A stretch of DNA of 24,127 bases from JACRJW01 sp964359095 (lineage in GTDB: Bacteria > Patescibacteriota > Patescibacteriia > UBA9934 > GWF2-40-263): assembly GCA_964359095.1 (NCBI GenBank), contig CAYHRJ010000012.1, positions 1 to 24,127 on the forward strand. The letters run 5' to 3'. How positions within the stretch are numbered: position 1 is the first letter of the stretch; each line of letters begins with the position of its first letter. This document shows positions 7,299 through 13,573 of this stretch, in pieces. The translations under genes were made by a program, and so were the position numbers. The notes beneath the pieces are model-generated. The model did not search any database. It worked only from the letters and a program-made list of their open reading frames with translations, and was not told the origin of the DNA.

Positions 7299-7963
7299 GT
7301 GGACTCCTTGGGTTGGTTATTCTTGAGCGACAGAATCACATCGAGTGCTTGTTCAAGGTTGTTCACGACGTGGTGTGCATCGCCTGAGCAGGGGATCTGA
7401 TGAGTTCGGCGGATTTGGATCCGATGAACCGTGGGTGCGATCACGGCTACCTGCGAGTGTTCACTTGCGCTGTCGTCTAGGAAAACCACGCATCTTGACT
7501 TTAAAGCTTCATGAAGAATTAGAACCTTTTCGCCTGGCGCTGTCGTGCAGTGAACTCCTCTGAAGAATCCATCGAGCCGACCTAATCCATCCACCTTCAA
7601 CTGTTGGTACGCACGATCACCAAATGTGATGATCGAGCATGCAAGTTCATGATGCGCAAGAGCGTCCAAAAACGCACCTGTGTCATCGTAGTTGGTTGTG
7701 CCTTCACGCAGTCTTTTTTGAAAGTCGGCTTGCAACTCTCGTGCCCATCCTGCTTCTGGATCGATCGCGAGTTCACGCAGGTGACCGTGAAGGGTGTAGA
7801 TGTCGCCACGTTCCCAAATCGCGGCTCCTTTTGTGTACACATCGTCGGCGCGCAGGCAAGTCCTCTGTGCAAGTTGTTTGATCCAGCGCGTCCGCCACAA
7901 AGGGAAGACGTTCACGAGCGTGAGGTCGAGGTCAAGAAAAATGTGAAGGGGCTTTTGTTTCAT
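7295..7963 (-). CDS. HAD-superfamily hydrolase
   Basis: A 222-residue phosphatase-like protein. Motif I is FLDLDLTLV (DxDxT, residues 11-15), motif II is in SIITFGD, a Lys for motif III is in APGEKVLIL, and motif IV is VFLDDSASE. The helical cap (about residues 20-95) is of the C1 type seen in phosphoglycolate phosphatase-like and nucleotidase-like members. The substrate cannot be deduced. It overlaps its neighbours by four bases on each side (ATGA), so the three genes are translationally coupled. Confidence 0.85.
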   Translation of the reverse strand: MKQKPLHIFLDLDLTLVNVFPLWRTRWIKQLAQRTCLRADDVYTKGAAIWERGDIYTLHGHLRELAIDPEAGWARELQADFQKRLREGTTNYDDTGAFLDALAHHELACSIITFGDRAYQQLKVDGLGRLDGFFRGVHCTTAPGEKVLILHEALKSRCVVFLDDSASEHSQVAVIAPTVHRIQIRRTHQIPCSGDAHHVVNNLEQALDVILSLKNNQPKEST

Positions 7964-8274
7964 GGATTTTGGGTCTTGGTGGCGCGGAAGCGGCCGCGGG
8001 CGAGTTCGCGTCCATCGCGTTCGACGGTGAAGCCGCCGTGGATGCCGTCTTCGCTTTGTTCGATCATGCCTCGTACGCGGTGTTGACGGGAGCCACTGGC
8101 GAAGGGTGCGTCAGTGAACTGTTCGTGTTCGTCCGCTTGAGCCTCGCCCTCACCGTAGTCACCGATGCGGAATCGCGTCCGGCCGTTCTCGAGTTTCTCG
8201 ATGTCGATCACAGCCTCTTGTTGTGGTCTCCCCTTTGGCGTGATGTTGGCGTGACCACGGTAGCGTTCAGACAT
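7960..8274 (-). CDS. Hypothetical protein, 104 residues
   Basis: First gene of the operon. The ATG at 8274 is preferred over an ATG 17 codons upstream because GGAG lies five bases before it and the promoter at 8297-8325 places the transcript start downstream of the earlier ATG. The protein is soluble, charged and rich in Arg, Gly and Glu (e.g. RFRIGDYGEGEAQADEHEQF) and appears to be mostly beta. I do not recognise a family. The context GGAGTCCACATG is identical to that of the GNAT gene start at 7298. Confidence 0.7.
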   Translation of the reverse strand: MSERYRGHANITPKGRPQQEAVIDIEKLENGRTRFRIGDYGEGEAQADEHEQFTDAPFASGSRQHRVRGMIEQSEDGIHGGFTVERDGRELARGRFRATKTQNP

Positions 8275-8296
8275 GTGGACTCCGTAGGGCTCGGCG

Positions 8297-8325
8297 AGAT
8301 TAGCATGAAGACAAATAGAGTTCAA
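8297..8325 (-). promoter_or_regulatory. Promoter of the 8274-6876 operon
   Basis: On the minus strand: TTGAAC (8325-8320), a 17-base spacer and TAATCT (8302-8297). It predicts a leader of about 17 bases before the 8274 start, with the SD inside it. Confidence 0.7.
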
Positions 8326-8327
8326 GG

Positions 8328-8383
8328 AAAAAGAAAAGAGACTCAGCGCCGAAGGCTGTGAGCCCGTCGAACAGTGGGTCTCT
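8328..8383 (-). terminator. Terminator of the dihydroorotase-like gene
   Basis: On the minus strand, AGAGAC (8383-8378) pairs with GTCTCT (8342-8337) around an inner structured loop and is followed by a T-rich run (TTTTCTTTTT). It lies directly downstream of the stop at 8395. Confidence 0.6.
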
Positions 8384-8394
8384 CGTTGAGCAGT

Positions 8395-9141
8395 CTAGCT
8401 GAAGTCCACGCCTTCCACTTGCCAGTCGAGCGTTTCGCCGGCGAGGAAAGGGACGATGCCATTGTATTCTGCTGGCACCTCCCATGGGCGTTTCACGAGT
8501 GTGATGATTCCCTCGTTCAGAGGGAGGCCGTAGAACTCGGCGCCGTTTTCTGAGGCGAAGTGTTCCAGGTGATCGAGGGAGCTGTAGTGCTCGAACACGC
8601 TGTTGAGCGACGGGAAGTCGTTGACGATCCTTTCGAATACTCCCAGCGCCTCGCTCTCAGCATCCATGATGAACGACTCAGGTTTCTCCACATGCATGGA
8701 GTTCACGAGATTGTGATCTGCCATCGCCGTGAGAAGGAGTCTGTGCTCTGTGCTGAGCGGATCGCGCACGCCCCAGCCAGAGTTTGTGCTCACACCGCGG
8801 AAGAACGTCTTGCAGGCCCTGATGCCAGCGCGTGCTGCCTCACCGATCATCACCGGAGTCGTTTGCTCCGTGATGTACATGCAGCCGACAGGTTCAAAGT
8901 TCCAGCCGTCTATTTGGCACAGCGTCTGGATCATGGCTCGATGTTTGAGAACATCTTGTGCTCGGACACCAGGTGCCCACGGTATCGCCTCGGTTCCCCA
9001 AGGGTGACCTTCGATTTTCCAGTTGGGCATGTCGAGTGCTCGACCGAACACGCGGGCCGTGAAGCCCAGAACAGTCTCGAGGCGATCGTCCCAACGGAAA
9101 TGGCAGTGGAAATCATCAGGGCGGCGGATGGTGAGGTTCAC
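8395..9141 (-). CDS. Short dihydroorotase-like amidohydrolase (PyrC-related)
   Basis: A 248-residue protein of the PyrC class. It opens with LTIRRPDDFHCHFRWDD, matching the PDD-x-H-x-H metal motif. RALDMPNW corresponds to the RaivMPNl strand, ACKTFFRGVSTNSGWGV to the carboxylated-Lys motif (KLYPaGaTTNS), and MHVEK and FEHYSS supply the later His ligands. Full-length PyrC is about 345 residues; here the C-terminal part with the catalytic Asp is absent and the protein ends in its own VDFS*. It may be a related amidohydrolase with altered function rather than a pyrimidine enzyme. The start is GTG with AAGGAG six bases upstream. No other pyr gene is nearby. Confidence 0.8.
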   Translation of the reverse strand: MNLTIRRPDDFHCHFRWDDRLETVLGFTARVFGRALDMPNWKIEGHPWGTEAIPWAPGVRAQDVLKHRAMIQTLCQIDGWNFEPVGCMYITEQTTPVMIGEAARAGIRACKTFFRGVSTNSGWGVRDPLSTEHRLLLTAMADHNLVNSMHVEKPESFIMDAESEALGVFERIVNDFPSLNSVFEHYSSLDHLEHFASENGAEFYGLPLNEGIITLVKRPWEVPAEYNGIVPFLAGETLDWQVEGVDFS

Positions 9142-9165
9142 GAGGTACTCCTTGAATCCAGCTGC

Positions 9166-9194
9166 AATTTAGTAGATCGTGAGGCGATGGTCAA
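9166..9194 (-). promoter_or_regulatory. Promoter of the dihydroorotase-like gene
   Basis: On the minus strand: TTGACC (9194-9189), a 17-base spacer and TAAATT (9171-9166). The perfect palindrome 9195-9220 abuts the -35 box. Confidence 0.75.
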
Positions 9195-9220
9195 GACACG
9201 TCGGTCGCGACCGACGTGTC
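9195..9220. promoter_or_regulatory. 26-bp perfect palindrome, candidate operator
   Basis: The half-site GACACGTCGGTCG (9195-9207) is followed directly by its exact reverse complement (9208-9220). It sits between the divergent dihydroorotase-like and sigma-factor genes, touching the -35 box of the former and about 28 bases upstream of an extended -10 of the latter (TGCTACGAT, 9246-9254). A protein-binding site or a cruciform is more likely than a terminator, because no T-tract follows on either strand. Confidence 0.5.
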
Positions 9221-9297
9221 AAGCTCCTGCAACGATCTCAGTCGTGCTACGATATACCTGGTGCAAGGTCGAACGATTAACTTTTATGGAGCAGGAA

Positions 9298-9915
9298 ATG
9301 GAGGTGATCAATGCCCAAACAGATCCAGAGACGTTCGGCCGGTTGTACGACACGTACTACCAGCCGGTCTTTGGTTTTTTGTACAGCCGTACTGGGCGCA
9401 GTGAAGTGGCAAAGGATTTGACCAGCGAGACGTTTTTTCAAGCGCTGAAGAATTTGCATCGTTACAAATCTCGTCCTGGCGCTAGTTTCAAATCTTGGTT
9501 GTTCGCGATCGCGGTCGCGCAGATCGGCAATTACTACAGGTCTCGATCGCGGTTTCTAGAAGTGACAACGGACGAAGCACCAGAAATTATCGCTCACGAT
9601 GACTTTCGTCCGGACGTTGCCTATCGCATGGGTGAGGATGCGGCTGAGCTTCAGGGACAAATCGAGTTGCTGCGGCGCATGATGAACAAACTCAATCAAC
9701 GACTTCAGGATATTTTGACCTTGCGCTTCTTCTCTCATATGAGCGTTCCTGAAATCGCTGCGACGCTCCATATGAAAGAAGGAACGATCAAATCACACAT
9801 TCATCGCGCGCTCAAAAAATTGCAGGTGCTCATGCTTGTTGAAATGGATCGTACCGTTGTGAATATGCCAGTTCAATCATCTAAAAAATATGAACCGCGA
9901 ACCGCTCAAAATTGA
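9298..9915 (+). CDS. ECF-type RNA polymerase sigma factor
   Basis: An alternative sigma factor of 205 residues. Region 2 runs from YDTYYQPVFGFLYSRTG through DLTSETFFQALKNLHRY to FKSWLFAIAVAQIGNYYRSR; region 4 has LQDILTLRFFSHMSVPEIA and the helix-turn-helix ending in GTIKSHIHRALKKL. The start at 9298 is chosen because GGAG lies six bases upstream; an in-frame ATG four codons earlier (9286) has no SD. The much longer open frame upstream (from 8560) is antisense to the dihydroorotase-like gene and is not coding. The following gene overlaps its last 26 bases and encodes a membrane protein, as expected for a sigma/anti-sigma pair. An extended -10 (TGCTACGAT) lies at 9246-9254. Confidence 0.88.
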   Translation: MEVINAQTDPETFGRLYDTYYQPVFGFLYSRTGRSEVAKDLTSETFFQALKNLHRYKSRPGASFKSWLFAIAVAQIGNYYRSRSRFLEVTTDEAPEIIAHDDFRPDVAYRMGEDAAELQGQIELLRRMMNKLNQRLQDILTLRFFSHMSVPEIAATLHMKEGTIKSHIHRALKKLQVLMLVEMDRTVVNMPVQSSKKYEPRTAQN

Positions 9916-10324
9916 AGAATTGATCCAGACCATGGGAACGCACGAGGTCTCAGGAGATCCCACACATCGTTACGAGCTTCGTCGCAAGCTTTTGTGCTCG
10001 CGGTTTTTTGAGGTTGAGTGCGCGCGTCACAGCAGGTGGAACAGACTACTCACCTACACCGCGCCCCTTGTTGCCGGTGGCATGATGGTGGGCGTATTTA
10101 GTTTATTTGCTGTTTCGGTTTCTGAGTCAGGCGGTGAGTCAGTCATTGTTTCTACAAGCGTTCACGTGATCGAAACGCGTGAGGAGCCACAACCAACACT
10201 CAATGCGTTTATTTCAGATCCATCCGAGTTGGTCGTGCAACTGGCCGATATTGACACGAACACCATCGATGAACAAATTCATTTCGTTCCGATCTCAGAA
10301 CGCACGCTCATCTTGACACAATAA
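9890..10324 (+). CDS. Single-pass membrane protein, putative anti-sigma factor
   Basis: A 144-residue protein. A cytoplasmic N-terminal part of about 55 residues is followed by one transmembrane helix (about 57-79, YTAPLVAGGMMVGVFSLFAV) and an outer C-terminal part of about 65 residues. It starts inside the sigma-factor gene (26-base overlap), so the two are co-translated. The topology and position fit an anti-sigma factor that holds the ECF sigma at the membrane. The zinc anti-sigma motif (HxxxCxxC) is absent; only isolated Cys residues occur (C36 and C44). The role is inferred from position rather than from sequence similarity. Confidence 0.7.
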   Translation: MNREPLKIEELIQTMGTHEVSGDPTHRYELRRKLLCSRFFEVECARHSRWNRLLTYTAPLVAGGMMVGVFSLFAVSVSESGGESVIVSTSVHVIETREEPQPTLNAFISDPSELVVQLADIDTNTIDEQIHFVPISERTLILTQ

Positions 10325-10325
10325 T

Positions 10326-10355
10326 TTGGTTCGTTCTTGGTTCGTGTGCTATACT
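10326..10355 (+). promoter_or_regulatory. Promoter of the structured RNA
   Basis: TTGGTT (10326-10331), an 18-base spacer ending in TGC, and TATACT (10350-10355): a good extended -10 promoter. It starts two bases after the stop codon of the anti-sigma-like gene. Transcription would begin near 10362. Confidence 0.7.
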
Positions 10356-10361
10356 TTTTGT

Positions 10362-10603
10362 AGCTCCATGGAACTAATTTGGGCAAATACATTGGCATCG
10401 GGTCTAGAGCCGTTATCTTTTCGGAGATAGCGCGAGGACCCCGCGGTAAACCTGAAAAGGTGCAGCAACGTTTGAACGAGAATCCGGTTTCGACTGGATG
10501 GACGTGCAAACAGCGTACTGGAAATCCAGTACCCGACTGTCGTCAGCCAAATTTAGTTCAGTGGAGTCACAAAAAACCAACGGTCATGCGCCGTCGGTTT
10601 TTT
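10362..10603 (+). ncRNA. Structured non-coding RNA, family not recognised
   Basis: A stretch of about 240 bases with no credible coding frame, between a strong promoter and a terminator. The ends pair in a long closing helix: CTCCA (10364-10368) with TGGAG (10562-10566), and GAACTAATTTGG (10371-10382) with CCAAATTTAGTTC (10547-10559). Inside are several local hairpins: GGGTC/GACCC enclosing TTATCT/AGATAG, ACCT-GAAA-AGGT, GCAACGT/ACGTGC enclosing ATCCGG/CTGGAT, and GTACTGG-AAAT-CCAGTAC. I looked for the conserved cores of RNase P RNA, tmRNA, SRP RNA and T-box leaders and found none. A 6S RNA would not have this many side hairpins. It is a candidate new structured RNA, or a divergent version of a known one. 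Confidence 0.6.
10571..10603. terminator. Bidirectional terminator
   Basis: AAAAAACCAACGG (10571-10583) pairs with CCGTCGGTTTTTT (10591-10603) with one mismatch. It ends the structured RNA on the plus strand and, because of the A/T blocks, can also end the CYTH gene transcript on the minus strand. Confidence 0.8.
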
Positions 10604-10647
10604 GATTTGTTGGTTTGGGGTCACCCCTCCCTTCGCGAAAGGGGCGA

Positions 10648-11232
10648 TCATATCACACCAGCTTCTACGAGTGCGTCGTAGTGATCGGGCGAGAATCGAT
10701 ACAGGTACTCGATGATTTTTCCTCGCACGGGCGTTTGATCTAGTCCAAGCTCCGTTGCCAATGCTTCGATTCGCTCGAGTGCTTTCCCACGATCTTGTGC
10801 GTTGTCGATCATGAGTTCAATCTCGGCGAGGTCATGTCCAAAATCACAGATATCTAGATCGATGTGGAAATCACCACGCTTGTAGCTGCGCCGTTCTTTG
10901 CGAATCGGTGCAAATGGTTTGTAGCCGGCCGAGTGAAGATTAGATTCCAATGATCCGTTTCCAGGCAAATGCAGAAACTCGCGAATACCTTCCTCGTCTT
11001 CGATTTCGTCGTAGGCTGTTCCTCCGAGTTTGTGACCGAGCTCATGGACGCGGCGTTTAAGCTCAAACCGACCGTTCCTTGTTCGAAGCCAGTGATCTTG
11101 TCGGGTGAGAGCAAAATCATCTGTGTCGAAATAAATATCTTCATGGCGCTTCACCTCTATAAGCTGAGCGCTCTCGATTAATCGTCGTTCTTGCTCAGGA
11201 TTCAGTTTGAATTTTTTTTCAACCTCGATCAT
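10648..11232 (-). CDS. CYTH-domain phosphatase (thiamine-triphosphatase-like)
   Basis: A 194-residue CYTH (triphosphate tunnel) protein. It starts with the signature MIEVEKKFKL (E3-x-E5-x-K7), then YFDTDDFALTRQDHWLRTRNGRFELKRR, which corresponds to the D-x-YYDT...L...d.WLR.R...eLK pattern of thiamine triphosphatases, and later HIDLDICDFGHDLAEIELMID, which supplies the C-terminal metal-binding acidic residues. Family members hydrolyse inorganic or organic triphosphates, or cyclise ATP in the CyaB class. The pattern is closest to ThTPase, but the substrate is not proven. It is monocistronic. The start is the first ATG; the SD is weak. Confidence 0.88.
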   Translation of the reverse strand: MIEVEKKFKLNPEQERRLIESAQLIEVKRHEDIYFDTDDFALTRQDHWLRTRNGRFELKRRVHELGHKLGGTAYDEIEDEEGIREFLHLPGNGSLESNLHSAGYKPFAPIRKERRSYKRGDFHIDLDICDFGHDLAEIELMIDNAQDRGKALERIEALATELGLDQTPVRGKIIEYLYRFSPDHYDALVEAGVI

Positions 11233-11294
11233 ACAAGACCCATAGTATCACACCCCTTGACACGTTACTGCGAGTGACGTAGCTTGACAGACTC

Positions 11295-11322
11295 TTGCGA
11301 GGTTGTTCTCAGCTGGTATTAT
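11295..11322 (+). promoter_or_regulatory. Promoter upstream of the acidic small gene
   Basis: TTGCGA (11295-11300), a 16-base spacer ending in TGG, and TATTAT (11317-11322) form an extended -10 promoter. A second possible promoter is TTGACA (11257-11262), 17 bases, TAGCTT (11280-11285). The leader contains the palindrome ATAATT-CATA-AATTAT (11331-11346), a possible operator. Confidence 0.5.
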
Positions 11323-11376
11323 TGTGTCACATAATTCATAAATTATTCCTTAAGGCGTATTGCCAAGAAGTAATGT

Positions 11377-11523
11377 ATGTTACAAGCTTTCAGTATTCCC
11401 TCCGATGACGAGTTCGACGACGACGAAGAAGAAGACCAAGATGATGATAAAGATGAGGATGACGATGAAGCGAAGGATGATGCCGTAGACATGGGGACAG
11501 ATGACGACAGTAACGAGTGGTAG
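11377..11523 (+). CDS. Small acidic protein, 48 residues
   Basis: The ATG at 11377 opens a short frame ending TAG at 11521-11523. It begins MLQAFSIPSDDEFDDD and continues as an almost unbroken run of Asp and Glu with a few Lys, ending DDDSNEW. Roughly half of the residues are Asp or Glu. No family is recognised; very acidic small proteins can be nucleic-acid mimics, histone-like partners or ion buffers, and nothing here decides between these. Support comes from the promoter upstream and from position: the frame ends immediately before the long palindrome at 11525. There is no clear SD. A simple GAY-repeat artefact remains possible. Confidence 0.45.
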   Translation: MLQAFSIPSDDEFDDDEEEDQDDDKDEDDDEAKDDAVDMGTDDDSNEW

Positions 11524-11524
11524 T

Positions 11525-11643
11525 GGAGTTCATAAAAACGTGACTTGCTCGTGCTTCGCTCCCAAAACAGCTCACCGTACGTTTTGTACGCCTCGCTGTT
11601 TCGTGAGCTCCAGCACTTCGCATCTCACGTTTTTATGAACTCC
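11525..11643. repeat. Long palindrome, 119 bp
   Basis: The ends are perfect 19-bp inverted repeats (11525-11543 and 11625-11643) starting GGAGTTCATAAAAACGTGA. Inside, GTGCT (11551)/AGCAC (11612), AAACAGC/GCTGTTT and CGTAC (11576)/GTACG (11586) continue the symmetry to the centre at 11583-11584, so almost the whole element folds into one hairpin. It has the same length as the element at 3933-4051 but a different sequence. It lies between the acidic small gene and greA. Confidence 0.75.
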
Positions 11644-11657
11644 TGGGAAAATGGTTG

Positions 11658-11689
11658 AAACCAGATCCTGCGGGGTCTGGTTTTATTTT
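11658..11689 (+). terminator. Terminator upstream of greA
   Basis: AAACCAGATCC (11658-11668) pairs with GGGTCTGGTTT (11673-11683) around TGCG, followed by a T-rich tail TTTTATTTT. It probably ends the transcript of the small acidic gene and insulates greA. Confidence 0.8.
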
Positions 11690-11699
11690 GTCTTGTCTT

Positions 11700-11705
11700 T
11701 ATACT
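11700..11705 (+). promoter_or_regulatory. -10 box of greA, leaderless arrangement
   Basis: TATACT ends nine bases before the greA ATG (11715). A transcript starting seven bases downstream of the -10 box would have a leader of only about three bases. No good -35 box is seen; the preceding terminator occupies that place. Confidence 0.5.
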
Positions 11706-11714
11706 AGAGACACT

Positions 11715-12227
11715 ATGCAACTCCCAACCCGTCGAGCGCAAAAATTGAGAATCGATCCAGAAGCAGATGAACCTCTCTATCTCACACAAGATGGGTTGGA
11801 TCGGTTGCGACAGAAACTTGAGCGCATTGAGAAAGTCGATCTCCCTCAAGCGATTGCCGACGTAACAGAGACCGGACAGTTTGGAGATTTTTCTGAGAAC
11901 GCTGAGTATCAAGAGGCGAAGGGGAGAATGCGTCGCGCACATGATCAGATCACGAGCATCAAGGAACGCTTAAAGAAAATCGTGGTGATTGATAATACTG
12001 GTGCATCAGGAGAATCAGTACAACTTGGTTCAACGGTCGTACTTGAAACGAATGGGAAAAGCAAGACCTTTGAAATCGTTGGGCCCCAAGAAACAGATCC
12101 TTTGCGTGGCCGCCTCTCATTTAAGTCTCCACTGGGTGCAAAACTCTTGAATCGAACTGTTGGGGAAGAGGTGAGCGTTCCAATGGGTACCAATGCGACG
12201 ATTTACAAAATCGTCCAAATTTCTTGA
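11715..12227 (+). CDS. greA: Transcription elongation factor GreA
   Basis: A 170-residue GreA/GreB-family factor, which enters the RNA polymerase secondary channel and stimulates cleavage of backtracked RNA. The N-terminal coiled coil spans about residues 20-95 with the tip motif GDFSENAEYQEAKGRM, which contains the conserved acidic tip residues. The C-terminal FKBP-like domain includes VQLGSTVVLE, PLRGRLSFKSPLGAKLLNRTVGEEV and ATIYKIVQI. The start at 11715 (MQLPTRRAQ) is chosen because a -10 box lies just upstream; the frame is open to 11655, but that stretch is inside the terminator. There is no SD. The N-terminal extension of about 20 residues before the coiled coil is longer than usual. 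Confidence 0.93.
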   Translation: MQLPTRRAQKLRIDPEADEPLYLTQDGLDRLRQKLERIEKVDLPQAIADVTETGQFGDFSENAEYQEAKGRMRRAHDQITSIKERLKKIVVIDNTGASGESVQLGSTVVLETNGKSKTFEIVGPQETDPLRGRLSFKSPLGAKLLNRTVGEEVSVPMGTNATIYKIVQIS

Positions 12228-12252
12228 CAGAAATCCTCTTTGAGGGTAAACC
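12224..12252 (+). promoter_or_regulatory. Promoter of the secreted-protein gene
   Basis: TTGACA (12224-12229), a 17-base spacer and TAAACC (12247-12252). The -35 overlaps the greA stop codon, and the ATG at 12261 follows the -10 box by eight bases, so the mRNA is predicted to be leaderless or nearly so. Confidence 0.65.
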
Positions 12253-12260
12253 GATCTTGT

Positions 12261-13517
12261 ATGACAAACACACTACGTCTGAGTTTTGCAGGAACACTCA
12301 TTTTTTCGCTGTTTTTCAGCTTGATTCCTTCTGCTTCAGCCCATCAAGATGCCACTACCTACTTGCCAGCCTCCTTCTCCTCTTGGAGCACATTTGGCTC
12401 ACCATCTGTCTCTTCTGATCGCGTTGTGATTGAGGGCTCGCAAAAGGAATGGGTTTATATTGATTTGAAGGCGACCGACATTGATGAGTCGTATTTGGCC
12501 ATCGCGGCTTATGTCGACAAGAGCGATAGTCGAACATCTTACACATCTACCCAGCGAAACAGTTCTGGGAATCCCTACATCTATGCTTACGAGATCGACA
12601 GCAATGGCAAAATTGTAAAGTACCTTTCTGGGACGTCTCTTTTTTCCACTACACGCTCAGACTCCGACCATGTCGTGTACGGAATTTTTGCCCGCAACAG
12701 CAACATGAAAACAATTCGCGTTTTCTTGAAGCAAACGTCTGTCAGCGGTATCAGCAACTCGGGCGTCAACGTCGAGTTTGCGCGCCCGATTCTTGTTGAA
12801 GCTTCTTCCTCAAGTCGTGCGAAGGATCTTGTAAGGGCATACGCGAATCAAAATCTCAGCCTCACTTACAAGGACGTGATGTCGGCCTCTTCCACTTCTA
12901 CCACCTCTTCCACTTCTACCACCTCGTCCAGCTCAACAACGACAAACTGTGCGGCAACAAGTGGAACGAGTGTTTTCAAAATTGGTTTTGAGTCGAGTGA
13001 GTCTCGCGATTCAAACCTCCAGTTCGGTTCCTCTCTTGCAGCTTGGGCGTACGCCACGCATGATTACTTGAGCTCTCTCTCGCCATATGATCGAACAACC
13101 ACAGCACAGAGCTACACGGGAAGTTACGCGCTCGGACTCACCAATTCCAACTACGGCTATGTGAACGGGGAAGTCGCGACAAGCCCACAGCTGTACGACG
13201 AAGCTCTGCGCTACATCGCCACGAACAAACTCGTAAAAGATGGCAAGTACGCATTCTCGATTCGTGCCAAGTACATTCAGGGTTCTTCTTCGCAAAGCTC
13301 AGTGAGCTTTTATCTCTCGCAAGAAACAGGGTCCTCTGGTTCAGGTCAGGTTGTGAATACCAAGCTCGTGAACGCGAACGACTCTTGGCAGTGTCTTGAG
13401 TATCAATTTACGAATAGAGAATCTAGCTCGACCGTTCAGGATCTGGTGGTCTTCTTCGGGACTTTACCCAAAGGGTCCTCACTCTACATCGATGATATTC
13501 AACTGATTAAACGTTAA
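12261..13517 (+). CDS. Secreted protein with Ser/Thr linker and CBM-like C-terminal domain
   Basis: A 418-residue exported protein. A signal peptide (residues 1-27) ends in SASA before HQD. A first beta-rich domain (about 30-200) is followed by a linker of Ser and Thr encoded by an 18-bp tandem repeat (12887-12922 and beyond), then a second domain (about 235-418) that starts IGFESSESRD and ends YIDDIQLIKR. That layout, with the final DDI-x-L strand, is typical of jelly-roll carbohydrate-binding modules (CBM4/9-like), so binding of a surface glycan is plausible. No catalytic motif, anchor or C-terminal membrane helix is visible. The start at 12261 gives the signal peptide at the N-terminus and follows the promoter. 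Confidence 0.75.
   Translation: MTNTLRLSFAGTLIFSLFFSLIPSASAHQDATTYLPASFSSWSTFGSPSVSSDRVVIEGSQKEWVYIDLKATDIDESYLAIAAYVDKSDSRTSYTSTQRNSSGNPYIYAYEIDSNGKIVKYLSGTSLFSTTRSDSDHVVYGIFARNSNMKTIRVFLKQTSVSGISNSGVNVEFARPILVEASSSSRAKDLVRAYANQNLSLTYKDVMSASSTSTTSSTSTTSSSSTTTNCAATSGTSVFKIGFESSESRDSNLQFGSSLAAWAYATHDYLSSLSPYDRTTTAQSYTGSYALGLTNSNYGYVNGEVATSPQLYDEALRYIATNKLVKDGKYAFSIRAKYIQGSSSQSSVSFYLSQETGSSGSGQVVNTKLVNANDSWQCLEYQFTNRESSSTVQDLVVFFGTLPKGSSLYIDDIQLIKR
12887..12922 (+). repeat. 18-bp tandem repeat in the Ser/Thr linker
   Basis: Two exact copies of CTCTTCCACTTCTACCAC, followed by a degenerate third. The unit length is a multiple of three, so copy-number change would lengthen or shorten the linker without breaking the frame. 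Confidence 0.75.
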
Positions 13518-13521
13518 GCAG

Positions 13522-13549
13522 AAATGGCCGTCGAAGGGCGGCCGTTTTT
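13522..13549 (+). terminator. Rho-independent terminator
   Basis: AAATGGCCGTC (13522-13532), a GAAG loop and GGCGGCCGTTT (13537-13547), followed by more T. It lies four bases after the stop codon of the secreted-protein gene. Confidence 0.85.
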
Positions 13550-13555
13550 GTTTTG

Positions 13556-13564
13556 TGCTAAACT
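13556..13564 (+). promoter_or_regulatory. Extended -10 of the DEAD-box gene
   Basis: TGCTAAACT ends nine bases before the ATG at 13574, again predicting a leaderless mRNA. No -35 box is evident because the preceding terminator occupies that region. Confidence 0.5.
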
Positions 13565-13573
13565 AAGAGAACT

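Noticed and set aside
8560..9285. Long N-terminal extension of the ECF sigma-factor frame
   Set aside because: It runs antisense through the dihydroorotase-like gene and lacks sigma-factor sequence. The SD-supported start is at 9298.
10362..10603. Identification as tmRNA, RNase P RNA or 6S RNA
   Set aside because: No tRNA-like ends or tag frame, no GAGGAAAGUC-type P4 core, and too many side hairpins for 6S.
10379..10681. 100-codon frame over the structured RNA
   Set aside because: No SD, no recognisable protein features, crosses a strong terminator, and the paired RNA helices explain the sequence better.
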